DNA of 64,000 bases from Candidatus Leptovillus affinis (GCA_016705235.1 JADIYP010000004.1:62001-126000), one strand, 5' to 3'. Shown: positions 15,868-25,369, counted from the first letter of the stretch. Numbers and translations are program-made. Notes: generated by a model not told the origin, from the sequence alone.

Positions 15868-17556
15868 ATGACCACCGACGATAAAAAAATCATCTACTCC
15901 ATGATGGGCGTGGGCAAAATTGTGCCGCCCAACAAACAAATCCTCAAAGACATTTCGCTTTCGTACTTTTACGGGGCCAAAATCGGCGTGCTCGGCCTTA
16001 ACGGCGCGGGCAAATCGACCCTGCTGCGCATCATGGCCGGGGTAGACACAGACCATTTGGGGGAAACGGCCGTTTCCCCCGGCTACTCCATCGGCTTTTT
16101 AGAACAAGAACCCCTGCTCGATGAAACCCGCACCGTGCGCGAAGTCGTCGAAGAAGGCGCGCAAGAAGTCGTCGACGCCCTGCGCCAATTCGACGAAATC
16201 AACCTCAAATTCGGCGACCCCCTAACCGACGACGAAATGAACGACCTCATCGAAGAACAAGGCCGCCTGCAAGACAAACTCGACCACATGGACGCCTGGA
16301 ACCTGGACAGCCGCCTGGAACTGGCCATGGACGCCCTGCGCACGCCTCCCGGCGACACCCAGGTCGCCATCCTCTCCGGTGGCGAGCGGCGGCGCGTGGC
16401 CCTCTGCCGCCTGCTGCTCCAGCAGCCCGACATCCTGCTGCTAGACGAACCCACCAACCACCTCGACGCCGAATCCGTCGCCTGGCTGGAGCGCCACTTA
16501 CAGGCTTATCCGGGCACGGTCATCGCCGTCACCCACGACCGCTACTTTCTGGACAACGTCGCCGGCTGGATTCTGGAGCTAGACCGTGGCTACGGCATCC
16601 CCTGGAAAGGCAACTACTCCTCCTGGCTGCAACAAAAACAAGACCGCCTCTCCCGCGAAGAAAAGAAAGAATCCGCCCGCGTCAAAACCCTGCAACGCGA
16701 GCTGGAATGGGTCAATCTATCAGCCAAAGGGCAGCGCGCCAAATCCAAAGCCCGCATTTCCCGCTACAACGAACTGCTAACCCAAGACGTAGAACGCGCC
16801 AACGAAGAGCGCGAAATTTTCATCCCGCCCGGTCCACGCCTGGGCGATGTGGTCATTCAGGCCAATGAGATCAGCAAGGCATACGGCCGTACCCTCCTCT
16901 ACGAAAACCTCACCTTCGACATCCCCCCAGGGGCTATCGTCGGCGTAATTGGGCCAAACGGGGCCGGCAAAACCACCCTGTTCCGCATGATCGTCGGCCA
17001 GGAGCAGCCAGACAGCGGCGCGCTGCGCATCGGCGACACGGTAGAACTGGCCTACGTCGACCAGAGCCGCGACACCCTGAACCCCGACAAAACAGTCTGG
17101 CAAGAAATTTCCGGCGGCGAAGATTCGATTAATTTGGGACATCGGCGCGTCAACTCCCGCGCTTTTGTGGCTCGCTTTAACTTCCCCGGCAGCGACCAAC
17201 AAAAAAAAGTAGGCGATTTGTCCGGCGGCGAACGCAACCGCGTACATCTGGCCAAGATGTTGAAGTCCGGGGCCAACGTCCTGCTGCTGGACGAACCGAC
17301 CAACGACCTGGACGTTAACACCCTGCGCGCCCTGGAAGACGCGCTAGACAGTTTCGCCGGTTCGGCCATCGTCATTTCGCATGATCGCTGGTTCCTGAAC
17401 CGCATCGCCACGCACATCCTGGCCTTTGAAGGCGACAGCGAAGTGCGCTGGTTCATCGGCAACTACGATGCCTACGAAGAAGACCGCCGCGCCCGCCTGG
17501 GCGCCGCCGCCGACCGCCCGCACCGCATCAGCTATCGCAAACTGACGAGGAATTAG
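15868..17556 (+). CDS. ettA: Energy-dependent translational throttle protein EttA (ABC-F)
   Basis: 562 residues, a soluble ABC-F ATPase that binds the ribosomal E site and gates the first peptide bonds in response to ATP/ADP ratio. Two ABC domains: Walker A GLNGAGKS at 43-50 and GPNGAGKT near 361, signatures LSGGERRR and LSGGERNR, Walker B DILLLDEPTNHLD and VLLLDEPTNDLD. The arm region in the first domain and the linker with RELEWVNLSAKGQRAKSKAR mark EttA among ABC-F proteins. There are no membrane segments. It is the third gene of a plus-strand operon, 8 bp before the DUF89 gene. Confidence 0.95.
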   Translation: MTTDDKKIIYSMMGVGKIVPPNKQILKDISLSYFYGAKIGVLGLNGAGKSTLLRIMAGVDTDHLGETAVSPGYSIGFLEQEPLLDETRTVREVVEEGAQEVVDALRQFDEINLKFGDPLTDDEMNDLIEEQGRLQDKLDHMDAWNLDSRLELAMDALRTPPGDTQVAILSGGERRRVALCRLLLQQPDILLLDEPTNHLDAESVAWLERHLQAYPGTVIAVTHDRYFLDNVAGWILELDRGYGIPWKGNYSSWLQQKQDRLSREEKKESARVKTLQRELEWVNLSAKGQRAKSKARISRYNELLTQDVERANEEREIFIPPGPRLGDVVIQANEISKAYGRTLLYENLTFDIPPGAIVGVIGPNGAGKTTLFRMIVGQEQPDSGALRIGDTVELAYVDQSRDTLNPDKTVWQEISGGEDSINLGHRRVNSRAFVARFNFPGSDQQKKVGDLSGGERNRVHLAKMLKSGANVLLLDEPTNDLDVNTLRALEDALDSFAGSAIVISHDRWFLNRIATHILAFEGDSEVRWFIGNYDAYEEDRRARLGAAADRPHRISYRKLTRN

Positions 17557-17564
17557 AGGTCTAC

Positions 17565-18818
17565 ATGCCTGCGCAACGCCTGCCTGGTTTACCGCTGCCC
17601 ACTGCTCTGCGTGGATCGGAAACGGGCACATTTACCCATTACTCCATCGCCGTGCGCCTGCCGGAGATTGGGCGGCGTATCCTGGCGGAAAATCATTTCC
17701 GCTCGCACATCGCCGCCGACTTGCAGGCGTTGTTTGAGGAAATTCCCGACGGCGATATTCGCCCGCTGTTAGATGGTTATGCGCCCGATGCGGCTGATTG
17801 GCGGGCATACTGCCTGCCGTATTTGGAGCAAACCTGGCTGCAAGCGCCCTGGTTTTTTGTGGAGACTTATTTTTACCGGCGGGTGCTGGAGGCGACGCAG
17901 TATTTTGCGGAAGGGGCGGCCACGGCCGTTCTCGACCCATTCGCCTACCAAAAACAACAAGGACTCGCCGCCACACAAACCGCCGTTGCCGGCCTCTGCC
18001 ACACAGTCAACCGCTGGTTGACGCAGCCCACGGCCAGAAAAGAAGCCCTGGAACACCTGCTTTCGGTCGCCCTCTGGGGCAATCAGGCCGATCTCAGCCT
18101 GTGGCCGGCCGACAACAGCGATAACCCGACCCACGCTGAAGACGTGCGCCAGGAACATTTGCTGCGAGATGACACCACGGCCGTTACCCAACACCTGCTC
18201 GCCCCCAACCACCCCATCCGCCTGGACCTTATCGCCGACAACGCCGGGTTTGAACTGGTGGGCGATTTGTGCCTGATCGATTACGCGCTGCACAGCGGCA
18301 CGGCCGTTTCCGTCACCCTGCACCTCAAGTCCCACCCCACCTTCGTCTCCGACGCCACGCCTGCCGATACGCGACAGACCATCACCCACCTGGCCCAGGC
18401 CGCCAACCCAGACATGCAGGCAGTGGGAGAACGGCTGCAGGCGCGTCTGGCCGACGGCCGTTTGCAGCTCCAAGACCACTTCTTCTGGACCTCGCCGCTG
18501 GCGATGTGGGAGATGCCCGCCGATCTGGCGGCCAATTTACAGGCCGCCCATCTGGTTATCAGCAAGGGGGACGCCAACTACCGCCGCCTTTTGGGCGACC
18601 GGCATTGGGCGTTTGCTGATTCGTTTGCCGAAATTGTGGCTTATTTCCCTGCCCCGCTGTTGGCCCTGCGCACGCTCAAATCGGAAATTGTGGCCGGTTT
18701 AGCGCCAGAGCAGGTCCAAACAATGCCCACCCGCGACCCGAACTGGTTGATCAACGGCCGTTGGGGACTCATCCAATTTGCCCGCCCTCACGAAAATGGG
18801 GGAACGAGAGCCGGTTAG
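17565..18818 (+). CDS. DUF89/ARMT1-type damage-control phosphatase
   Basis: 417 residues. DUF89 proteins are metal-dependent phosphatases that hydrolyse damaged or overreactive phosphometabolites. The two metal/phosphate motifs are visible: DNAGFELVGDLCLID starting at D225, and KGDANYRRLLGDR at 334-346. RSHIAADLQALFEEIP near the N-terminus fits the helical cap domain of the ARMT1 branch. An AGAGG sits 5 nt before the ATG, and the gene follows ettA by 8 bp. Its 3' end overlaps the convergent small gene by 4 bp. The substrate is not predictable from sequence. Confidence 0.85.
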   Translation: MPAQRLPGLPLPTALRGSETGTFTHYSIAVRLPEIGRRILAENHFRSHIAADLQALFEEIPDGDIRPLLDGYAPDAADWRAYCLPYLEQTWLQAPWFFVETYFYRRVLEATQYFAEGAATAVLDPFAYQKQQGLAATQTAVAGLCHTVNRWLTQPTARKEALEHLLSVALWGNQADLSLWPADNSDNPTHAEDVRQEHLLRDDTTAVTQHLLAPNHPIRLDLIADNAGFELVGDLCLIDYALHSGTAVSVTLHLKSHPTFVSDATPADTRQTITHLAQAANPDMQAVGERLQARLADGRLQLQDHFFWTSPLAMWEMPADLAANLQAAHLVISKGDANYRRLLGDRHWAFADSFAEIVAYFPAPLLALRTLKSEIVAGLAPEQVQTMPTRDPNWLINGRWGLIQFARPHENGGTRAG

Positions 18819-18997
18819 TCTTCTAACTGGGCAAATTTATCCGCCAGACGTTCGGCATGGTGAATGAGCGTCGGCAGGCATTGGTTGCAAATCCACGTTT
18901 GCTGCCCCTTGAACTGGAGCGCCACCACAGGAACCTCTTGATCTGAACGCTGGCAATTCAGGCATTGGACTTGGGGTTTGTTTTCTTTTTCCATCAT
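18815..18997 (-). CDS. Small zinc-ribbon protein
   Basis: 60 residues with two CxxC knuckles: CLNC at 13-16 and CNQC at 37-40, so a one-zinc ribbon is likely. The centre (VVALQFKGQQTWIC) and the Asp/Glu-rich C-terminal helix carry no other motif. Its ATG overlaps the TGA of the upstream methyltransferase gene as ATGATGG; AGGAG lies 2 nt before the first and 5 nt before the second ATG, so either 18997 or 18994 may start it. It is the last gene of a three-gene minus-strand operon. Function unknown; a protein- or nucleic acid-binding role is plausible. Confidence 0.75.
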   Translation of the reverse strand: MMEKENKPQVQCLNCQRSDQEVPVVALQFKGQQTWICNQCLPTLIHHAERLADKFAQLED

Positions 18998-19812
18998 CTC
19001 TCCTCGATTGAATCGATCCTTGCTTCAATTAAAATGTTTACCTGAGTCGTTTGCAACTGCTGCGGATCGAACCCCAGGCCCTGCCAACGCTCCGGTGCTT
19101 GATGCGCGGCCACGGCCGTTTGCCGCACCGTTAAGCCCAGATGAGCAACGGCCGTTTCATCCGCCAAAAACCACTGCATCGGCGCATTATGGGCGGCAAA
19201 ACGCCGCCGCGCCGACTGGCTAAACTCCTCTGTCAGCACATCCAGAGCAAACGTCGCCCCCGGAAAATAGCGGGCCAACAAGCGAAACAGCGCCGCAGCT
19301 TCCGCCGGAGTCAGGAAAAACAACACACCCTCGGCGATAAACAACACGTCGGATGGCGGCACGGCCGTTACCTGCGCCACCCACGCCTCATCCACCAGCG
19401 AAAACGGCAAAAAACGATGCCCCGCCGTCTCCACATCCACCAAACGGCGAGCGGCGATGGCTTCCGGTAAATCCAGCTCCACCCACTGCGCCCGATCCGC
19501 GCCCAAACGAGCAAACCGCGTGGACAACCCCGCGCCCAATTCCACCACAACGGGCTGTTGATGGCCCGCCAGAAACCGTTCGGTCACATCATCATAAAAA
19601 CGGGCGCGCACGGCCGTGCCCAATTGGAAAATGGGCGAATAAGCGGCGGCCATTGCCTGCCGCATCGCCTGAGATTGGGGCAAACGGCCGTACCACTGCG
19701 CCGCCAGAGGATCATCAAACAGGCGGTCGGCACGGCCGTGTTCCTCGGCGCGGGCGCGCAACGTAAAAAGCAGCGTCCCCGGCAGGCCAGACAAAACGGG
19801 CGGCTCACTCAT
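18994..19812 (-). CDS. Class I SAM methyltransferase, leucine carboxyl methyltransferase (PPM1/TcmP) type
   Basis: 272 residues. The SAM-binding motif VVVELGAGLSTRF is at about 88-100, followed by WVELDLPEAIAARR, the post-I pattern of the PPM1/LCMT/TcmP group, and FIAEGVLFFLTPAEA, which is also typical of it. The N-terminal SGLPGTLLFTLRARAEEH is the family lead-in. ATG 19812 is preferred because it overlaps the preceding stop by 8 bp; the frame is open a further 13 codons upstream. It sits between a lipocalin-like gene and a zinc-ribbon gene, all coupled. The substrate is probably a small-molecule or protein carboxylate, by family. Confidence 0.85.
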   Translation of the reverse strand: MSEPPVLSGLPGTLLFTLRARAEEHGRADRLFDDPLAAQWYGRLPQSQAMRQAMAAAYSPIFQLGTAVRARFYDDVTERFLAGHQQPVVVELGAGLSTRFARLGADRAQWVELDLPEAIAARRLVDVETAGHRFLPFSLVDEAWVAQVTAVPPSDVLFIAEGVLFFLTPAEAAALFRLLARYFPGATFALDVLTEEFSQSARRRFAAHNAPMQWFLADETAVAHLGLTVRQTAVAAHQAPERWQGLGFDPQQLQTTQVNILIEARIDSIEER

Positions 19813-20263
19813 CCAGCCGCTCCCAGACCAATAACCCGACCACGCGGGCATCTTCCGGCCCCATCGGCGGCGTGGAAAGCGTTAAGACACGGCCGTCGGC
19901 AGAAAATTCGTAAAACCGGACCAAATCCTTGCCTATCCAATTGGGCAGCAGGCTGCCCTCCACATGGTGAGTCACCTGCGCCGCCGCTGTGTCGATGGTG
20001 TACGCGCCAAAATAGGCGGTATAACCATCAAACGCCGCTTTCAGGTCGGCAACGGCCGTGGCCGAGACATCATTGGCACGCAGATTGGGGCGATCCGGCC
20101 GCATCAGCTGCGCCGCCATCTGGCCCTGAGCGCTGTAAAAAATCCGCCCCTGCGGCTGTGCGCCCAGGGGAAACGTCGAGGTTCCATCCGCCTGTTTAAA
20201 TTCCGAGGCCACCAATTTCCAGGCGCCAACAAAGGGCAAATAAACCGGATTTATGCGATTCAT
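19805..20263 (-). CDS. Lipocalin-like domain protein
   Basis: 152 residues matching the Lipocalin_5 pattern: FVGAWKLVASEFKQADG at the start, GRIFYSAQGQMAAQLMRPDR in the middle, then FGAYTID, HHVEGSLLPNWIGKDLVRFY and LTLSTPP. Such proteins fold as small beta-barrels and are often encoded with metabolic or tailoring enzymes, where they bind hydrophobic substrates or act as cyclases or allene-oxide-cyclase relatives. No signal peptide is seen, so it is cytoplasmic. It is the first gene of the operon with the methyltransferase and zinc-ribbon protein. Confidence 0.85.
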   Translation of the reverse strand: MNRINPVYLPFVGAWKLVASEFKQADGTSTFPLGAQPQGRIFYSAQGQMAAQLMRPDRPNLRANDVSATAVADLKAAFDGYTAYFGAYTIDTAAAQVTHHVEGSLLPNWIGKDLVRFYEFSADGRVLTLSTPPMGPEDARVVGLLVWERLDE

Positions 20264-20299
20264 TGTGATGCTCCAATTGGGGAGAATTGGGGTGTTGGC

Positions 20300-21424
20300 T
20301 TAGCCGCTTTTTTGGGCGCGGGCATAAGCCAATTTGACGGCTTCAGCGTAAGCGGCGTCTTTGACGGCCACCCCAAAAATTCGGCGGGCTTTCTCATTTT
20401 GCTTTTGCCGCAAATAGAGGATACCCAAATTAAAATAGGCGGCCGTCATGCGCAGGCCGCCGCGAATGGCCTTCTCATAACAGATAATGGCTTCGTCAAC
20501 TTGTTTGCGGCTCTCAAAGTCCATCGCCTGCCCGATCAAGGCGTCGCGTTCGAGTTTGCTCATGCCCGTTTTGGCGGCGATGGCTGCATCCAGCTCCGAT
20601 TCTTCGCGGAATATCTCTTCGGCCAACTGATCGCCGGCCAGGCGCACGGCCGTATCGACCGGATCGCTTCTTACCGGGGCCGGTTTGGCGGCGATTTGTT
20701 GTTCGCGGGCTTCCGCCTCGAAAATGGCGGCCATCTGGCGTACGGTTTCTGTCAGGGCGTCGGCCTCAGCCTGTTCTTCCGCCGAAATGCCCGGCACTTC
20801 GATTTCTTCCGGTTCCGGCTCGGTGAACCCGGCTTCCCCGTGGCGGATCAGGTCTATGGCCGTCAACACATCCTGGTTGCCGGGGTCCAATCGCAGCGCG
20901 GCCTGGCACATTTGGAAAGCCTTCGCGTTGTCGTTTTGGGTTTGCAAAATACGGGCAATCGCCAGGTATTCGCGCACGGCTTCGCGCTTTTTATTTTGGC
21001 GCTGAAAAATCATGGCCAGGCGGCGATGAGGCCCCAACAGGCTGGAATCCAAACGGATGGCCCGCTCCCAATGCCCGATGGCTTCGTCTAAATTACGCTG
21101 GCGCAAGAGGAATTCGCCAACGGCCGTGTACGTTTTGGCCGCTTCTGTCAATTCCCCGCGCCGCTCCTGAATGTCCGCCACCCGTTTTAAATACACCACG
21201 TCGCCGGCCGAATACTTGGCGGCTAACTTAAAACATTCCAGAGCGCGATCTAACTGTTTGAGACCCAGGCACGCTTCCCCCAAACCAGCATAGGGGACCG
21301 GCTCCTTGGGAAATTCAGCAATAGCCAGGCGGTAAGCATTAAACGCCTCTGACCACAGCGCTTTTGAACGGTACATAGCGCCTCGTTTGAGAGCTTCTTC
21401 ATAACGCGGACGATTATTGGCCAC
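20300..21424 (-). CDS. Tetratricopeptide repeat protein
   Basis: 374 residues with TPR units through residues about 5-190 (for example SEAFNAYRLAIAEFPKEP, DRALECFKLAAKYSAG, DEAIGHWERAIRLDSS) and two more near the C-terminus (DEAIICYEKAIRGG, NLGILYLRQKQNEKARRIF). A low-complexity Glu/Ala-rich linker (about 205-300) separates the blocks. There is no signal peptide or membrane helix. A cytoplasmic scaffold role is expected from the family; partners are unknown. It starts 160 nt after, and on the same strand as, a repeat-rich space. Confidence 0.85.
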   Translation of the reverse strand: MANNRPRYEEALKRGAMYRSKALWSEAFNAYRLAIAEFPKEPVPYAGLGEACLGLKQLDRALECFKLAAKYSAGDVVYLKRVADIQERRGELTEAAKTYTAVGEFLLRQRNLDEAIGHWERAIRLDSSLLGPHRRLAMIFQRQNKKREAVREYLAIARILQTQNDNAKAFQMCQAALRLDPGNQDVLTAIDLIRHGEAGFTEPEPEEIEVPGISAEEQAEADALTETVRQMAAIFEAEAREQQIAAKPAPVRSDPVDTAVRLAGDQLAEEIFREESELDAAIAAKTGMSKLERDALIGQAMDFESRKQVDEAIICYEKAIRGGLRMTAAYFNLGILYLRQKQNEKARRIFGVAVKDAAYAEAVKLAYARAQKSG

Positions 21425-21657
21425 TGCTAATCTCCAAGGTAGCTAAAAAGGATGGGTGAACAGTCTTAAAAATAACGCAGAGCCAGCGGTTCGGCAAGTA
21501 ACCAATAGACCTAATTTGAAATTGTCTGGCTGGATAAAGTCTTTAGAAAGCCTCAGCATGACGCGCTAACTGCCGTATCCTGCTGAGTGACGTCTTCGGA
21601 GCAACGTATCCTCCGGTGATTGCCTGCGAGGAACGCCAGGAACGCCAGATTTTTCGG
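21425..21657. other. Intergenic stretch without a recognised gene
   Basis: No coding region, RNA gene or promoter pattern I can support. It holds a short direct repeat GAACGCCAG (two copies near 21631-21648) and leads into the R2 repeat at 21658. Confidence 0.6.
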
Positions 21658-21777
21658 GTTCTTCAGGAACTCAGGGGATTGACAGCCCCTGATGCGTGAT
21701 ACGTGATACGTGATACGTGATGCGTGACCAGAGAGGTTTCACGCATCAGACCAAACCCCATGAAATCCCAAAGACCC
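21658..21777 (+). repeat. R2 palindromic repeat, copy A
   Basis: Begins GGTTCTTCAGGAACTCAGGG and ends AAATCCCAAAGACCC. The left arm has five 7-bp units (TGATGCG/TGATACG), the loop is CCAGAGAGGTT, and the right arm is short (TCACGCATCAGA). Related copies are at 27077 (reverse), 49898, 61384 and 62733. Confidence 0.9.
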
Positions 21778-21840
21778 ATTTTTCTTTTAATCCAGGCGTC
21801 CTTGGCGGCGAATAAAGGCAACAAACTTTCTCGGCCGCAG

Positions 21841-23370
21841 TTACACGTTGCGCGGGCGGTATTGCAGCGCTTCGGCCAGATAGGCGGGCTGGATGTCGGC
21901 GGCATCCGCCAGATCGGCAATGGTGCGAGCAACTTTTAAGACGCGGTGAAAGGCGCGCGCGCTGAGTCCCATTTGGGCCATGGCGCTTTTCATCAGGCGC
22001 TTGCCGGTTTCATCAAGGGCGCAAAGGGCGCGCACTTCGCTTGGACCCATGTCGGCGTTGCCAAACAGGCCGTTGCCACGAAAACGATCAGCCTGCCGGG
22101 CACGGGCCATTTCGACGCGCTGCCGCACTTGCGCCGATGATTCGCCGCGGCGCACGGCCGTTAACTTTTCAAAATCTACTCGCGGCACTTCCACATGCAG
22201 GTCGATGCGGTCCATAAGCGGGCCGGAAATCCGCTTTTGGTAGCGGGTAATCATGGCATTGGAACAGGTGCAGGCATGGACAGGATCACCAAAATAGCCG
22301 CAGGGGCACGGGTTTTGCGCCGCCACCAGCATAAAATTGGCCGGATAGGTAACGGTTCCGCTGGCGCGAGATATGGAAACCTCGCGCGGTAATCCTTCCA
22401 AGGGCTGGCGCAGCACTTCGATGAGGTTTTGCCCAAATTCCGGCAGTTCGTCCAGAAAAAGAACGCCGCGATGAGCCAGCGAGATTTCGCCGGGGCGCGG
22501 CCAGGCGCCGCCGCCCACCAGCCCGGCATAACTAACGGTGTGGTGCGGAGAGCGAAACGGCCGTTCCCGAATCAACGGCGTATCCGCCGGCAGCAAACCG
22601 GCCACGCTGTAAATTTTGGTCACTTCCAGAGCTTCGTCGATGGTCATGCGCGGCAAAATGCCGGGCAGCGACCGGGCGATGAGCGTCTTACCGGCTCCCG
22701 GCGGGCCAGACATGATGATGTTGTGTCCGCCGGCAGCGGCAATTTCCATGGCCCGTTTGACGTGCTCCTGGCCCATAATGTCGGCAAAATCGGCGGCATA
22801 GGTCACATCGCCGGCGAACGCTTCTTCTAAGTTGACGGAGATGGGGGTTAACGGCCGTATCCCCGTCAGATGCCCCACCACATCGGCCAGGCTGGCGACA
22901 GCCAACACATCCACATCGGGCAGCAGCGCGGCTTCGGCGGCATCGGCCGCCGGGACAAATACACGCTGAAATCCTTGCGCCCGCGCCAGGGCCGTCATCG
23001 GCAAAATACCCTTCGTATGGCGCGTGGTCCCGTCCAACGACAGCTCGCCAATAAACAACGCGCCGGCCAGCTTGTCCGGCCACACCTGCTGCGAAGCCGC
23101 CAGGATTCCCACAGCGATGGGCAAATCATACGCCGGGCCTTCTTTACGCAAATCGGCCGGGGCCAAATTAACGGTGATACGCTTGTTGGATGGAAATGTG
23201 AGACCGCTGTTTTTGATGGCGGAGTGAACACGGTCGCGGCTTTCGCGCACAGCGGCATCCGGCAGGCCTACCAGATTAAAGGCCGGCGCGCCGCGAATAA
23301 TATCTACTTCTACGTCTACAATATCTGCTTCCAGGCCGACAATGGCACAACTCATGACTTTCGCCAGCAT
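21841..23370 (-). CDS. comM: YifB/ComM family Mg-chelatase-like AAA+ ATPase
   Basis: 509 residues. ComM is a hexameric helicase that promotes branch migration during natural transformation; YifB is its common alternative name. Order of domains: an N-terminal Lon-protease-like ChlI domain (GLEADIVDVEVDIIRGAPAF, NLAPADLRKEGPAYDLPIA), the AAA+ core with GPPGAGKTLIARSLPGILP and VLFLDELPEF, the Cys-rich insert PCPCGYFGDPVHACTC, and the C-terminal Mg_chelatase_C domain. ATG 23370 follows GGAGG by about 10 nt. A small membrane protein gene lies 19 bp upstream on the same strand. Confidence 0.93.
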   Translation of the reverse strand: MLAKVMSCAIVGLEADIVDVEVDIIRGAPAFNLVGLPDAAVRESRDRVHSAIKNSGLTFPSNKRITVNLAPADLRKEGPAYDLPIAVGILAASQQVWPDKLAGALFIGELSLDGTTRHTKGILPMTALARAQGFQRVFVPAADAAEAALLPDVDVLAVASLADVVGHLTGIRPLTPISVNLEEAFAGDVTYAADFADIMGQEHVKRAMEIAAAGGHNIIMSGPPGAGKTLIARSLPGILPRMTIDEALEVTKIYSVAGLLPADTPLIRERPFRSPHHTVSYAGLVGGGAWPRPGEISLAHRGVLFLDELPEFGQNLIEVLRQPLEGLPREVSISRASGTVTYPANFMLVAAQNPCPCGYFGDPVHACTCSNAMITRYQKRISGPLMDRIDLHVEVPRVDFEKLTAVRRGESSAQVRQRVEMARARQADRFRGNGLFGNADMGPSEVRALCALDETGKRLMKSAMAQMGLSARAFHRVLKVARTIADLADAADIQPAYLAEALQYRPRNV

Positions 23371-23389
23371 AATGGACCCCCCTCCTGGT

Positions 23390-23704
23390 CTAATCGCCTT
23401 TCTCTGACAATAAGATCGCTCCGATAAATAGAACAGCAAATCCAATAAAAAAGCCTGATGTTACCCCTAATCCCATCATAAGAGCAGGACGAATGGTTCC
23501 GGTGAATAACAAGGAAAGCAGAAACGCGATCAACCCGACAAAACCTAACCCGCCCGCCGCGATGAACATGCAGCCGGGACGGCCGTCGTTCTCCGCATCT
23601 CCTCGCTTCCTCCCCACAGAATAATCCACAAACGCGCCAATAATCGCACAAACCAACCCAATTCCTCCCCCGATGAGGAAATAGATCACTGTATCGTTTG
23701 ACAA
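23390..23704 (-). CDS. Small membrane protein of unknown function
   Basis: 104 residues with three hydrophobic segments: VIYFLIGGGIGLVCAIIGAF at about 6-25, then about 45-67 and 72-96, joined by a basic loop (GRKRGDAENDGRPG). The N-terminus probably starts with TTG at 23704, with GAGGA 9 nt upstream; a GTG at 23689 is an alternative. It lies 19 bp before comM and could be cotranscribed with it. I do not recognise the family. Its G+C content is lower than that of its neighbours. Confidence 0.55.
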   Translation of the reverse strand: MSNDTVIYFLIGGGIGLVCAIIGAFVDYSVGRKRGDAENDGRPGCMFIAAGGLGFVGLIAFLLSLLFTGTIRPALMMGLGVTSGFFIGFAVLFIGAILLSEKGD

Positions 23705-23746
23705 ACTACGCAGTCCTCGTATTCACTGGCCAGGCCGCTCTGATTC

Positions 23747-25201
23747 TTAACGCGCATCTATCTCATCAAACGACATGGCGTTGGCCGTGGCGATGGCTAC
23801 CGCAGCGGCAATAGACGCCGCGCGCTCCACATCCTGGTCATCAAAATCACCGTCGCGCTTATTGATCAATTCCAACGCGCCAACCACCTGCCCGCGATAG
23901 ATCAGCGGCACGCACAAAATAGATTGCGTCTCCGGGCCGAGCAAGTTTTCCGCCGATGGCGCATACAACGGATGGTGCGAAACATCGTTTGAATAAATCC
24001 AGTTACCCGTTTGGGCCACAGTGCCGGCAAATCCTTGCCCCAGAGGAAGTTCTTCTGCGGCTGAACGGGCAGGAGCAGCGCCTATTTTAGCCAACACCAC
24101 CAAACTTTGCCGGGCGCGATCTAACCACCACAGAGAGGCCACTTCAACGTCCCAACCGTCGTGAATTTGTTTGATTGCCAGTTGCAAGACTTCATCCAGA
24201 TCGAGTGTAGAGGTGATGGTTTGGGTAATTTGGATGAGCGTGCGTAGTTCGTCTAGCTTGCGGGTCAGCGCTTTGTCGGCCGCCTGGAATACGCGTGCGT
24301 TTTCCAGAGCGATAGCCGCGTAATCGGCCAGAAAAGAGAGCAGGAATTCATCACGCTTGCTGAAGGAACGTAGGGCCAACTGATTGCTGACAGCCAGAAC
24401 GCCAATGACAACGCCGCGAAGTTTTAAGGGCACGCATAAGATAGCGCGGGCAAACAGGCCGGTTTTAACTTTCAGCCCGTTTTCGGTAAAGCGAGATTGG
24501 CGAAACGGCCGTCCCTGCCGCACCACTTCGCTTAAATAAGACTCACCCTCCACGATTGCCGTAAAATTCTTGTCTTCCGCGTCATCGCCAGGCTTTTCAA
24601 AAGCCCGCAGTTGTGTCCCCGCCTCATCCATCAACCAGATACGGCTGTCTTCCCCATCCGTCAGATACTTCGCCGCCTCCTGCACGCGCTCCAAAACCTG
24701 ATCCACGCTCAGCAAGGAAGTGATTGCCTTGCCAATCTTAAACAGCGTGTTCATTTCATGCGTCTGGCGGCTCATTTCCACCTTAACCCGACGCAGTTGT
24801 TCCGCCAGCTCTGCCTTATCGTGCAGCAAACGAGTTTCCACCAACGACCGGTCAATGGTTTCCACCACCTCATCAACCGTAAATGGCTTGATCAAATAAT
24901 CCTTGGCCCCCAGGCGAAACGCCTCAATAGCGCTTTGTTCCGAACCATAACCGGTCATCAAAATAACAGGCGTGCTGATGGATTCCTGCGCCATTTGCTG
25001 CAAAACATCCAATCCTGTCATTTCCGGCAAGTTAAAATCCAACATGACCAAATCCGGCTGCATTTCACGAATACGCGCCAGACCGCTTTGCCCATCGTAC
25101 GCGTAAAGGGTTTTATACCCAAAAGTGGGCAGCACATGCTCCGTGAGATGCTTCACAATCTCCCGGCTGTCGTCAATAATTAGTATCCGTTCACCACTCA
25201 T
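23747..25201 (-). CDS. Response regulator with two GAF domains
   Basis: 484 residues. The receiver domain (1-125) has ILIIDDSRE, phosphoacceptor D55 in LVMLDFNLPEMTG, the conserved Thr in ILMTGYG and Lys in YLIKPF. A coiled-coil connector (125-160) leads to GAF domain 1 (about 165-310, ILCVPLKLRGVVIGVLAVSN) and GAF domain 2 (about 325-480, ILCVPLIYRGQVVGALELIN). No kinase, cyclase, phosphodiesterase or DNA-binding output domain follows. It may pass signals by protein contact. No partner histidine kinase is in the window. Confidence 0.88.
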   Translation of the reverse strand: MSGERILIIDDSREIVKHLTEHVLPTFGYKTLYAYDGQSGLARIREMQPDLVMLDFNLPEMTGLDVLQQMAQESISTPVILMTGYGSEQSAIEAFRLGAKDYLIKPFTVDEVVETIDRSLVETRLLHDKAELAEQLRRVKVEMSRQTHEMNTLFKIGKAITSLLSVDQVLERVQEAAKYLTDGEDSRIWLMDEAGTQLRAFEKPGDDAEDKNFTAIVEGESYLSEVVRQGRPFRQSRFTENGLKVKTGLFARAILCVPLKLRGVVIGVLAVSNQLALRSFSKRDEFLLSFLADYAAIALENARVFQAADKALTRKLDELRTLIQITQTITSTLDLDEVLQLAIKQIHDGWDVEVASLWWLDRARQSLVVLAKIGAAPARSAAEELPLGQGFAGTVAQTGNWIYSNDVSHHPLYAPSAENLLGPETQSILCVPLIYRGQVVGALELINKRDGDFDDQDVERAASIAAAVAIATANAMSFDEIDAR

Positions 25202-25369
25202 ACATTTTCCCAAAAGCGATGCTGGTAAAGGCTGTTAGGAAGAGGCCCAATAGGCCCCATGACACCGCTACAATGACTCACCGATAAACTTCTTTTCCAG
25301 GCATAAAATCAGTACCTTTTGGGTATTCGGGGGTTTGCCAGATGAGATTATAACATAGGCCGTCGCTTC

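Noticed and set aside
19964..21091. Plus-strand open frame of 375 codons opposite the lipocalin-like and TPR genes
   Set aside because: Crosses two real minus-strand genes and the gap between them; composition is that of a shadow.
21658..21777. R2 elements as parts of insertion sequences
   Set aside because: No transposase gene or remnant beside any copy; treated as non-autonomous palindromic repeats.
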